Shown here piece after piece: positions 20,363 through 28,167 of a stretch of DNA of 64,000 nt; within the stretch, counting starts at the first letter, position 1, and every line of letters starts with the position of its first letter. The stretch spans positions 62,001-126,000 of the forward strand of contig NZ_CDBW01000035.1 of assembly GCF_000820145.1 (NCBI RefSeq), written 5' to 3'. The translations under genes were made by a program, and so were the position numbers. The notes under the pieces are model-generated. The model saw nothing but the letters and a program-made list of their open reading frames with translations, was not told the origin of the DNA and ran no database searches. This DNA comes from Aeromonas sobria (GTDB lineage Bacteria > Pseudomonadota > Gammaproteobacteria > Enterobacterales > Aeromonadaceae).

Positions 20363-21526
20363 ATGGAACAGTGTGATATCGCCATCGTCGGCGCCGGCAT
20401 GGTGGGCGCTGCCACCGCCTGTCTGCTGGCGGCCCAGGGCCTCTCGGTGCGGGTCATCGAAACTAGCCTGCCGGAGCATTACGCGCCAGCGCAACCGCTG
20501 GATCTGCGGGTCTCCGCCATCAGTCAAGCCTCGGTGGCGCTGCTGGAGCAGGCCGGTGCCTGGCATCATCTGCAACAGATGCGGCTCTGCCCCTACCGCC
20601 GACTGGAGACCTGGGAGCTGGATGGTTTTGCCACCCGCTTCAGCGCCGCCGATCTCGGCCTGCCCCAGCTCGGCTACATCATCGAGAACCGGCTGGTGCA
20701 GCTCGCCCTGCTCAAACGGATGGAAGATTTCCCCAATATCCAGACCCACACCCCGGCGGCGGTGACCAGCCTGCGCCAGAGCGCAGACGAGGCGGTACTG
20801 ACCCTGGATGACGGCACCGAGCTGGCTGCTCGCTGGGTGCTGGCCTGCGACGGCGCCGAATCCCATACCCGCAAACTGGCGGGGATCGGCGTATCGCGCT
20901 TCGAGTACCGCCAGCACTGCATGCTGATCAATATCTACACTGACTTCGCGCAGGAAGATATCACCTGGCAGCAGTTCACCCCGAGCGGCCCGCGCGCCTT
21001 CCTGCCGCTGCCCGGCCAGCATGGTTCGCTGGTGTGGTATGACAGCCCTGCCCGCATCCGGGCGCTGGCCGCCATGAGCAACGAGGGGCTGGCCGCCGAA
21101 GTGCGCTGCCACTTTCCGAGCCGCCTCGGCGGCTTCACTGTTACCGGCAAAGGGAGCTTCCCGCTGGTGCGCCGCCACGCCAACGACTACCACGCCGGTC
21201 GGGTGGTGCTGCTCGGCGATGCCGCCCACACCATCAACCCGCTGGCGGGGCAGGGGGTTAACCTAGGCTTCAAGGATGTGGCCTGCTGGGCTGATCTGCT
21301 GCAAGGGGCTGGCGATGACTGGCATCAGCTGGCGCTGGCTGAGCGCTACGAGCGGCGCCGTCGCCCCGACAATCTGCTGATGCAGTCGGGGATGGACCTC
21401 TTCTACGGGGTGTTCAGCAACGAGATAGGCCCCCTCAAGCTGGCCCGCAACCTGGCCCTCAATCTGGCGGACAAGGCGGGCCCGCTCAAGGAGATAGCGC
21501 TGCGCTATGCGCTGGGGTTGGTCTAG
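20363..21526 (+). CDS. ubiF: 3-demethoxyubiquinol 3-hydroxylase UbiF
   Basis: 387 residues from MEQCDIAIVGAGMVG, with AGGA eight bases upstream. It is an FAD-dependent aromatic hydroxylase of ubiquinone synthesis. The Rossmann GxGxxG is at the N terminus. The second FAD motif GDAAHTINPLAGQGVNLG lies in the last third. Position divergent from miaB matches ubiF and favours it over the paralogues UbiH and UbiI. The longer frame adds 57 residues before the flavin fold and is rejected. Confidence 0.92.
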   Translation: MEQCDIAIVGAGMVGAATACLLAAQGLSVRVIETSLPEHYAPAQPLDLRVSAISQASVALLEQAGAWHHLQQMRLCPYRRLETWELDGFATRFSAADLGLPQLGYIIENRLVQLALLKRMEDFPNIQTHTPAAVTSLRQSADEAVLTLDDGTELAARWVLACDGAESHTRKLAGIGVSRFEYRQHCMLINIYTDFAQEDITWQQFTPSGPRAFLPLPGQHGSLVWYDSPARIRALAAMSNEGLAAEVRCHFPSRLGGFTVTGKGSFPLVRRHANDYHAGRVVLLGDAAHTINPLAGQGVNLGFKDVACWADLLQGAGDDWHQLALAERYERRRRPDNLLMQSGMDLFYGVFSNEIGPLKLARNLALNLADKAGPLKEIALRYALGLV

Positions 21527-21683
21527 TAGAGAGGCGGGGCATAAGGCCATGACGCAACGATGGCCAACTTGATGCCCCTCGTATTTTTTATCTTGCCCCC
21601 TCGTTTTGCCCTCTGCCAGCGGTTGCGTGGGTGCTTTGTGAGGGCGATTTGGTGCCCGGATGGATAGTCACAAGGATGGACTG

Positions 21684-22361
21684 ATGCGTTATCAAGGACG
21701 AATCGCGAGCTGGAACGAGGCGCGCGGCTTCGGGTTTATTACGCCGGAGCAAGATGGCGCCGAACCGGCAACCGCAGGAGAGTGTGGTACAGGGTTGTTT
21801 GTGCATGTCACGGCGTTGCAATCAGATGGTCGCTTGCCCGAGAAAGGGGAGCGAGTCACTTATCTGATCGGCAGTGATCAGGATGGCAAACCGCGGGCGC
21901 TACAGGTGTTTTTCCCCGATCGCCCGCTCACTTTGGCTGATGTCGGGCCATCGGCCGCGCGAGCTGCCACATCATCATCTGCGCCATCATTTCGGGCGGC
22001 AAGTCAGCCGCCACAGCCCACCGCGACCAGACCGCGAATTAACCCCTACCGGCGCCGCAAGAGCAGCTGGCGCGGCAAGCTCATTCCCCTGCTGGTGCTC
22101 GCCGGTCTCTTTTCCATCTATTCTCGTTTCTCGGCCGAGTCGCAGGACCCCTGGCCGACCTCCTCCGTTAGCGGCAGTGACAGCGTCCTCAGTGAGGTCT
22201 CGCTGCAACCGGCCCAACGCTACCAGTGCGATGGCCGACAACATTGCTCCCAGATGACCTCCTGCGAGGAGGCAACCTGGTTTTTGCAACATTGCCCGAA
22301 TACCAAGATGGATGGGGAGGGGGATGGTATTCCCTGTGAAAACCAGTGGTGTGGTCATTAG
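21684..22361 (+). CDS. Cold-shock domain protein with membrane helix and excalibur domain
   Basis: 225 residues, AAGGA upstream of the ATG. Residues 1-70 form a cold-shock domain (GRIASWNEARGFGFITPE, LFVHVTAL). A Pro/Ala/Ser linker and a basic patch (RRRKSSWRGK) lead into one transmembrane helix (LIPLLVLAGLFSIYS). The last 46 residues are a cysteine-rich excalibur domain with the calcium loop DGEGDGIPCE. The topology would put the nucleic-acid-binding domain in the cytoplasm and the calcium domain outside. Monocistronic by position. No defined function is known to me. Confidence 0.85.
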   Translation: MRYQGRIASWNEARGFGFITPEQDGAEPATAGECGTGLFVHVTALQSDGRLPEKGERVTYLIGSDQDGKPRALQVFFPDRPLTLADVGPSAARAATSSSAPSFRAASQPPQPTATRPRINPYRRRKSSWRGKLIPLLVLAGLFSIYSRFSAESQDPWPTSSVSGSDSVLSEVSLQPAQRYQCDGRQHCSQMTSCEEATWFLQHCPNTKMDGEGDGIPCENQWCGH

Positions 22362-22560
22362 CGCCCACTTATTGGATTGATAAATAACAGGTATTTCATT
22401 TGATTTTCGGCATGGAATTGTGGGCTGGAATCTTGCCGGATCGCCTTGCATCACAAACTGTGGTCTCAGTTGGCTAAGTGGGAATTGGGTGCTTTACTCT
22501 ATCTGCTAACTTAATTGTTAATAGGTGGCGAGGCGCCACTTTTGCCACAGGATGGCCATC

Positions 22561-23499
22561 ATGGTGGACGATATACAGAGGTCTCGGAGTTTATTCTCCG
22601 AGCGAGCCCATTATCTGGCTGCGCTGCTGGATTCGCTGGAAGACCAGATCTCGGTGATAGCTCGGAATGGCGTGATCCACTACACCAATCTCGCCTGGGA
22701 TCTCTTTGCTGAGCAAAATGGCATGCCCAAGGGATATAACTGGCTCGGGGTCAACTACATGGGGGCGTGTGACGGTGAAGCGGATCCCTTGGCTGTGGCG
22801 GCGGTGGAGGGGATCCTCCGGGTTATCCGTCATCAGCAGGATAAGTTCTATCTGGAGTACCCCTGCCACAGCGTGGACACCCAGCGCTGGTTCATGATGC
22901 GAGTGGCTCCGGTGATCGGCATCGAGGCTGAGTTTTATTCCGTCGCCCATATCAATATCACCGAGCGCAAGCTGCTGGAGCTGGAGGTGGCCAACCTTTC
23001 TCTGCACGATCCCCTGACCGGACTGGCCAATCGGCGGCTGTTTAACAGCTTTCTGCATAACGAGTGGCGGCGCAGTATGCGTGAACATACCCCGCTCTCT
23101 CTCATCATGCTGGATCTCGATAACTTCAAGGCGTGTAACGATCACTTGGGGCACCAGATGGGGGATGGTTCCCTCCAGCTGGTGGGCCATCTGTTGCAAT
23201 CCTTCTGCCAGCGCCCGGCGGATCTGCCCTGCCGCTTTGGCGGCGACGAGTTTGCGCTGATCCTCGGCAATACCGACAGAGTGGCGGCCTTGCGGATTGG
23301 GGAGGAGATCCGCCAGGCCATCAACGATCTCGACATAGTGGTGGCAGGAGATCTGCGACTCAGCGCCAGTGTTGGCATTGCCACCTACACGGCAGATCAA
23401 CCGCTGGAAGGAGAAGGAGAGTTGCTGGCCGCGGCCGATGCGGCGCTCTATCACGCCAAGGGGGAGGGTAAAAACCGCAGTCACTGCGCCAACTGCTGA
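22561..23499 (+). CDS. PAS-GGDEF diguanylate cyclase
   Basis: About 312 residues from MVDDIQRSRSLF; a GTG at 22525 would add 12. A PAS-type sensor fills residues 20-135 (DQISVIARNGVIHYTN, MRVAPVIGIEAEF). The GGDEF domain has an intact CRFGGDEF active site and an RxxD inhibitory site (RPAD) five residues before it. It should make cyclic di-GMP with product feedback. There is no transmembrane helix, so it is cytosolic. The signal sensed is unknown. Confidence 0.9.
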   Translation: MVDDIQRSRSLFSERAHYLAALLDSLEDQISVIARNGVIHYTNLAWDLFAEQNGMPKGYNWLGVNYMGACDGEADPLAVAAVEGILRVIRHQQDKFYLEYPCHSVDTQRWFMMRVAPVIGIEAEFYSVAHINITERKLLELEVANLSLHDPLTGLANRRLFNSFLHNEWRRSMREHTPLSLIMLDLDNFKACNDHLGHQMGDGSLQLVGHLLQSFCQRPADLPCRFGGDEFALILGNTDRVAALRIGEEIRQAINDLDIVVAGDLRLSASVGIATYTADQPLEGEGELLAAADAALYHAKGEGKNRSHCANC

Positions 23500-23591
23500 T
23501 CCTGATTATTGCTCTTGTTCTGCATGCGCCCCCTTGATGGGGGCGCACTGTTTTGACGGGTCACGGTGTTAGCCACCAGCAAGCGTTGGCC

Positions 23592-24500
23592 TCAGCGCTC
23601 GGGCGTGGCTGAGACCGGCACGGGATGGCTGGCGATCACCTGCCTGACGAAGTGATCCCGGATGGGATCGGCAAAGTCCGGGTTCCATACCATGCTCACC
23701 TCCCACTCGGAGCTGGGGCCGGAGAGAGGATAAAGGGTGACATCGGGGCCAGCGATAAAGCTGACGCTGCGCGGCAGGATGGCATTGCCGATGCCTGCCG
23801 CGACCAGCGCTACCAGAGTCTGGATATCTTCGGCTTCCTGGATCATGCCAGTCAGCCGGTTGGCGCCGAGAAAGCCGGCAATCTGCTGGCTGAGACCGGG
23901 GCAGCGGTGGCCCACCATCTGCAGCAGCGGTTGGCTGGCCAAGGCTTGCTGGAGATCGAATGCGGCCGGGTCGGGCGTGGTCATTCGGGTCGGTACCGCC
24001 AGAACCAGCCGATCGGTTAGTAGCCGGTGTTCCTGCAGCTGAGGGGTGTCAGGTCGGCGCATAAAGCCCAGTTGCAACTGGCCGGAGAGTAGCTGCTCCT
24101 GCTGGATGGCGGAGGGCATGTCCTGCAGATGGACCATGACGTTGGCAACCTGTTGTTTGAAGCGGGTCACCAGCGAGGGAGCCAGTGCAAAGCTCGACAG
24201 GCCGAAACCAATCTTGAGCCGCCCTGCCACGCCGCTGGCGAGTGCCAGCGCATGGCGCTCAAATCCCTTGCCATGTTCGACCAGCGCACTCGCCTGGGTG
24301 AGTAGCTGGGCGCCGATGGCAGTCAGCTCAGCGCCGTGGCGACCGCGATTGAACAGGGTGCTGCCCAGCGCCTGCTCCAGCCCCTGGATCTGCTTGGTCA
24401 GGGCCGGTTGGGTGATGAACAGGCGGGTGGCGGCTTCCCGGTAGTTGGCGGTGTCGGCCAGCGTCACAAACGCCTGCAGTTGCCTCAGGTCGAATTTCAT
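23592..24500 (-). CDS. LysR-family transcriptional regulator
   Basis: 302 residues. An N-terminal winged helix (FVTLADTANYREAATRLFITQPALTKQI) is followed by a periplasmic-binding-like effector domain. It is divergent from the small ORF and HAD phosphatase at 24617-25545. A GATTA-N9-TAATC palindrome lies between them, so it probably regulates that pair and itself. The effector cannot be read from the sequence. Confidence 0.92.
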   Translation of the reverse strand: MKFDLRQLQAFVTLADTANYREAATRLFITQPALTKQIQGLEQALGSTLFNRGRHGAELTAIGAQLLTQASALVEHGKGFERHALALASGVAGRLKIGFGLSSFALAPSLVTRFKQQVANVMVHLQDMPSAIQQEQLLSGQLQLGFMRRPDTPQLQEHRLLTDRLVLAVPTRMTTPDPAAFDLQQALASQPLLQMVGHRCPGLSQQIAGFLGANRLTGMIQEAEDIQTLVALVAAGIGNAILPRSVSFIAGPDVTLYPLSGPSSEWEVSMVWNPDFADPIRDHFVRQVIASHPVPVSATPER

Positions 24501-24531
24501 TCCAATTGGTTATCCAAAGTGGCGATTTATT

Positions 24532-24550
24532 GATTATAAATTATCTAATC
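24532..24550. promoter_or_regulatory. Candidate LysR operator
   Basis: GATTA-N9-TAATC, containing the T-N11-A pattern, in the AT-rich 116-base divergent region between the LysR gene and the downstream pair. Confidence 0.5.
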
Positions 24551-24616
24551 GACTTGTTCTAATGGTCCGGTAAAGGGAGTCGCGGCTCCCTCAGACCTGA
24601 AACAAGGAGCCATATC

Positions 24617-24862
24617 ATGTCGACTCAACGTTATCTTTTTTTGATCAAGGGCACGCTGGTGCTGGCCCAGCCATTGGCAGCACCTGAGACGGGGGAGCTG
24701 CTCGCCAGCCTGTTGCAACAGGGGTTTGTGGTCGGCCCCTTGCCGGTGTGGGCTGGCAGTGCCGAGCAGGCGCTCGCTTGTTACGAGCGTGCCGCCCAGC
24801 AGCAGGCCTTTGCCGATGCCCTCTCTGGTGCTGCATCCGAGCGGACCGGGGTGATTGCATGA
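24617..24862 (+). CDS. Small hypothetical protein upstream of HAD phosphatase
   Basis: 81 residues with a strong AAGGAG site. I recognise no family. It starts MSTQRYLFLIKGTLVLAQPL, with a short hydrophobic strand, and has an Ala/Gln-rich helical C terminus. It shows no signal peptide. Its stop overlaps the ATG of the HAD gene (ATGA), so the two are coupled and likely act in the same pathway under the divergent LysR gene. Confidence 0.7.
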   Translation: MSTQRYLFLIKGTLVLAQPLAAPETGELLASLLQQGFVVGPLPVWAGSAEQALACYERAAQQQAFADALSGAASERTGVIA

Positions 24863-25545
24863 GTGCCAATCTGAGAACAGAAATAAGCGCCGACATGAAT
24901 AATATCACCTTGTCGGTATCCGCCCTGCTGCTCGATATGGATGGCACCCTGGTCTGCTCGACCGGCGATGTGGAGCAGGTGTGGCGGATCTGGTGTCGTG
25001 AACATCAGCTCGACCCCGAGCCGGTGCTGGCGATGTGCCACGGCATGCGCTCGCGGGAGGTGATCCGGGCGCTGGCCCCGCAACTGGATGTAGAGCGGGA
25101 GGCTGCGAGGCTCGACGAGCTGGAGATGGAACATACCGGCGGCGATGCCATCGCCGGAGCTGGCGAGCTGCTGCGCCGCTTGCCGCCAGAGCGTTGGGCC
25201 ATCGTGACCTCCGCCAGTGAGCGGGTTGCCCGCCACCGCCTGAGTTGTGCCGGTTTGCCGCTGCCCAACCTGCTGGTGGGGGCTGAAGCGGTGAGCAATG
25301 GCAAACCCGATCCCGAACCCTATCTGCTGGGTGCCAAACGGCTTGGCGGGTCGCCCGCTCGCTGTCTGGTGTTCGAGGATGCGCTGGCCGGTATCGAGAG
25401 TGCCCTGCGCGCAGGTTGCACCGTGGTGCAGGTAGGGGGTGAGGAGCCACTCAATCCGGCGGTGGTGGCGGTGATCCGCGACTGGCGCGAGGTGAAGGTG
25501 GAGTTGGGGGAAGGCGAGTCCCTGCTGGTGACGCTGCCCGCCTGA
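24859..25545 (+). CDS. HAD-family sugar-phosphatase (YfbT-like)
   Basis: 228 residues. The HAD nucleophile motif is LLDMDGTLVCS; motif II is WAIVTSASERVA; motif III/IV is NGKPDPEPYLLGA then CLVFEDALAGIESAL. The cap domain after motif I (WRIWCREHQLDPEPVL) resembles the E. coli sugar-phosphatase YfbT. It probably hydrolyses a hexose, hexitol or similar phosphate. Coupled to the 81-residue ORF by a four-base overlap. Substrate unproven. Confidence 0.85.
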   Translation: MSANLRTEISADMNNITLSVSALLLDMDGTLVCSTGDVEQVWRIWCREHQLDPEPVLAMCHGMRSREVIRALAPQLDVEREAARLDELEMEHTGGDAIAGAGELLRRLPPERWAIVTSASERVARHRLSCAGLPLPNLLVGAEAVSNGKPDPEPYLLGAKRLGGSPARCLVFEDALAGIESALRAGCTVVQVGGEEPLNPAVVAVIRDWREVKVELGEGESLLVTLPA

Positions 25546-25610
25546 GCGTCGCAGATCGCGCGCTGCGGCGGCATATTGCGGCATGAGCCATCGCCACCGC
25601 CTGCGGCAAT

Positions 25611-25640
25611 AAAAACGCCCCCGATTTACGGGGGCGTTTT
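25611..25640. terminator. Bidirectional terminator
   Basis: AAAAACGCCCCC GATTTAC GGGGGCGTTTT between the convergent HAD and nitroreductase genes. Confidence 0.9.
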
Positions 25641-25653
25641 GCTATCTCAACCG

Positions 25654-26256
25654 TTATTTGAACACGCGGAAACGGGTGGCGTCGTCGATAAAGCTCTTGT
25701 CACCGGCGGCTTGCTTGATGCTGCCAAAGGGCATCTGGGCGCGCAGCAGCCAGCTGGCGGGCAGGTTCCACTCCTTGCGCACCGCCTCGTCGATAAGGGG
25801 GTTGTAGTGCTGCAGGGAGGCGCCGATCTTCTCCTGAGCCAGGGTAGTCCAGACTGCAAACTGGGCGATGCCGGTGGCATGTTCTGACCAGACGGGGAAG
25901 TTGTCGGCATACAGCGCAAATTTTTGCTGCAGATCCTTGATGACGTCGGTGTCCTCGAAGAACAGCACTGTGCCAAAGCCTGCGCGGAAGCTGCCATCCA
26001 CCTTGGCCTCGCTCTGGGCATAGGCTTCCGGCGGCACAATCTTTTTCAGCTCGGCTTTGACGATGTCCCACAGCTTGTGGTGCTGGGCGCCAAACAGAAT
26101 GACGGCGCGGGAACTTTGGGAGTTGAAGGAGGAGGGGCTGTGCCTGATGGCATCCTGGATCAGGGCCGTCAGCTGTTCCGGCGTATGGGACACCTGGTCG
26201 CCCAGGGCATAGATGGTACGACGTGCTTTGATCTGCTCGATAAACGGACTGCTCAT
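25654..26256 (-). CDS. Nitroreductase-family oxidoreductase
   Basis: 200 residues from MSSPFIEQIKARRTIYALG, with AAAGGAGAT upstream. The N-terminal FMN-phosphate segment (RRTIYALGD), HSPSSFNSQSSRAV and the GIGASLQHYNP-type segment (KIGASLQHYNPLI) fit the short nitroreductase family. Relatives reduce nitro compounds or quinones with NAD(P)H. A 15-base palindrome upstream suggests repressor control. Physiological substrate unknown. Confidence 0.88.
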   Translation of the reverse strand: MSSPFIEQIKARRTIYALGDQVSHTPEQLTALIQDAIRHSPSSFNSQSSRAVILFGAQHHKLWDIVKAELKKIVPPEAYAQSEAKVDGSFRAGFGTVLFFEDTDVIKDLQQKFALYADNFPVWSEHATGIAQFAVWTTLAQEKIGASLQHYNPLIDEAVRKEWNLPASWLLRAQMPFGSIKQAAGDKSFIDDATRFRVFK

Positions 26257-26327
26257 AACATCTCCTTTGTTTGCCTGATAGTCACATCTGGTGGGTGGAG
26301 CAAAGCCATCCGGCTCCAATCGCTCAA

Positions 26328-26342
26328 GGTATAGACTATACC
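26328..26342. promoter_or_regulatory. Candidate operator upstream of the nitroreductase
   Basis: Perfect palindrome GGTATAG-A-CTATACC, 71 bases before the nitroreductase start. It overlaps TATA-like sequence that could be a -10 element. It has the size of a dimeric repressor site. Confidence 0.5.
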
Positions 26343-26571
26343 ACCCTCTCAAGATCAGAGTGTTAACCGGGAGTGATGATGCTTTTTCCTGATAGTTGAT
26401 ACTGGACCCAAGATTTTTGATTCATAGCTAATATGAATGTTGCCATTTGAACCGTTCAGATCTGACGGCAATCAATAATTCATAGTGGATATCGCCCTAA
26501 AATCTGCCCTTAGTAATCTGTTCTATGGATGTGATGTGAGTCGGCTCCCCCTTAATAGACGCTATTACGTA

Positions 26572-26585
26572 CTCGCTCCTCGCTC
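26572..26585 (+). repeat. 7-bp tandem duplication that breaks the diguanylate cyclase frame
   Basis: CTCGCTC occurs twice in direct tandem. With one copy, a GTG at 26536 would read MSRLPLNRRYYVLAPLSFVL straight into the downstream frame. With two copies that frame is shifted and ends after about 40 codons. Confidence 0.85.
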
Positions 26586-26596
26586 CTCTCTCCTTT

Positions 26597-28087
26597 GTGC
26601 TGGGGATCCTGGTGCTGCTTTCAACGCTGATCCTGGCGGCAGCCAGCTATGTGCGTGATATCGACAAGACGGTGGCGGGTTTTGGTCATATGGCCTCCTC
26701 GGTTGAAGCCGCATTGATCCATGAAATGGTGCAAGTCAATGAGCGGCAGATCGCGGTGTTGGAAGCTTCTTTGGATAAACAGGCGATTGCCCGTGGTGAG
26801 CCGGCCAACAACCCAAGTTGGGCCATTGCTCATCAGATCAAGCGCAACAGTCATTACATCTATTTTTACAATCCACGGTTTGACCTGATCAGCTGTTATC
26901 CCGAGTGGGTGCGGCCTTCCGGTTATCGAGCCTCGGTGCGCCCCTGGTACCAGGTGCTGTCTCTGCCAGGGGATAAGACGGTCTGGCTTGGCCCTTATCC
27001 CGAATACAGCACCGGAGAGCTGATCCTTACCTTGGTCAAACGAGTGCGAGATGACAAGGGTCACCTGCTGGGGTTGCTGATGGTGGACATGTCATTCAAG
27101 ACATTGCAGCAGGCGCTGCAAAGAACAGTAGGGAACAACCCTGCTGCGCTCTATCTCACCCTGCGCGGCAGTAATGAGCTGATCGTGGGTAGCCATCTTG
27201 AACTGCTGGATAGAGAGGCGGAGAAAGTGGTGGACGGGCACAACGGGTTTGGCCTTGATGTGCTTTGGCATGGCACTCATATCAAGCGTGAGCTGGAAGA
27301 GATTGGTTGGGATCTCAACATCTATTTACCTCCATCAGTCTTTCGTGACGGCCTCAAAGAGTCCCTTTTGATGGTGGTGCTGCCCCTGTTATCACTTTTT
27401 TTGATCTGGTTTCTCAGCATAGGTTTTCTGGTGCGGATATTTCGTCAGGAACAGGCATTGGTATCCGGTTCACTGAGCGGGATTGTCCAGGATCCGGCAG
27501 CGACCGAGCCGGTTGTAGAAGCAAATACCTGGTTTGTGCACAGCAGTCTCAGTGAAATAGAGCAGGTGCGTGCCACCTTTCTCAAAGATCAGGATGCGCT
27601 GCTGCGCGATCCTCTGACCGGCAGCATGAACCGGCGCGCTTTCGAACAACACAAACGGGCGCTTGAGCAGACCGAACTGCATTTTTGGCTGCTGCTGTTC
27701 GATGTGGACTGCTTCAAAGGGATCAATGACACCCTTGGCCACGCCTTTGGTGATCAGGTGTTGGTTCGGGTTGCCCACATTCTGGCCGAAGAGTTTGGCG
27801 AACATGCGGTCTATCGGATTGGGGGCGATGAATTTGCCGCATTGGTGCAACTTGAACGCAGTGAGCTGGAAGCCGCTCTGGTTCATCTGCTCTATCGGGT
27901 GCGTAGCCAGCAGTGGCGCGAGTTCAAGGGGCAGGTCACCCTGAGTGCGGGGGGCGCCAGTAATCAGCAGGATGGCACCGAGCTGTTTGAACGGGCCGAT
28001 GCGCTTCTCTATCAAAGCAAGCGCTGCGGGCGGGATTGCTGGCATCTCTCGTCAGGGGGCGATGTGATCCGCAAGGAGCAATCCTGA
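26597..28087 (+). CDS. Membrane dCache-GGDEF diguanylate cyclase, 5' end frame-shifted
   Basis: The open frame gives up to 496 residues from a GTG without a ribosome site. An N-terminal transmembrane helix (LGILVLLSTLILAAASYV) is followed by a periplasmic Cache-type sensor (residues about 30-240, with VRPWYQVLSL). A second helix (LLMVVLPLLSLFLIWFLSIGF) leads to a GGDEF domain with an intact YRIGGDEF. No RxxD inhibitory site is seen. The natural start is probably the GTG at 26536, which a 7-bp tandem duplication puts out of frame. The gene may be off or phase-variable. Confidence 0.85.
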   Translation: MLGILVLLSTLILAAASYVRDIDKTVAGFGHMASSVEAALIHEMVQVNERQIAVLEASLDKQAIARGEPANNPSWAIAHQIKRNSHYIYFYNPRFDLISCYPEWVRPSGYRASVRPWYQVLSLPGDKTVWLGPYPEYSTGELILTLVKRVRDDKGHLLGLLMVDMSFKTLQQALQRTVGNNPAALYLTLRGSNELIVGSHLELLDREAEKVVDGHNGFGLDVLWHGTHIKRELEEIGWDLNIYLPPSVFRDGLKESLLMVVLPLLSLFLIWFLSIGFLVRIFRQEQALVSGSLSGIVQDPAATEPVVEANTWFVHSSLSEIEQVRATFLKDQDALLRDPLTGSMNRRAFEQHKRALEQTELHFWLLLFDVDCFKGINDTLGHAFGDQVLVRVAHILAEEFGEHAVYRIGGDEFAALVQLERSELEAALVHLLYRVRSQQWREFKGQVTLSAGGASNQQDGTELFERADALLYQSKRCGRDCWHLSSGGDVIRKEQS

Positions 28088-28121
28088 CAGTATTTGTCTG
28101 ATGACGACAGCCTCTAAATAT

Positions 28122-28161
28122 CCCGCACACAGGCAATCTCGTTGATCGCCTGTGTGCGGGG
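28122..28161. terminator. Hairpin between convergent genes
   Basis: CCCGCACACAGGC/GCCTGTGTGCGGG, a 13-bp perfect stem with a long loop and no clear U-run. Confidence 0.6.
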
Positions 28162-28167
28162 CAGGTG

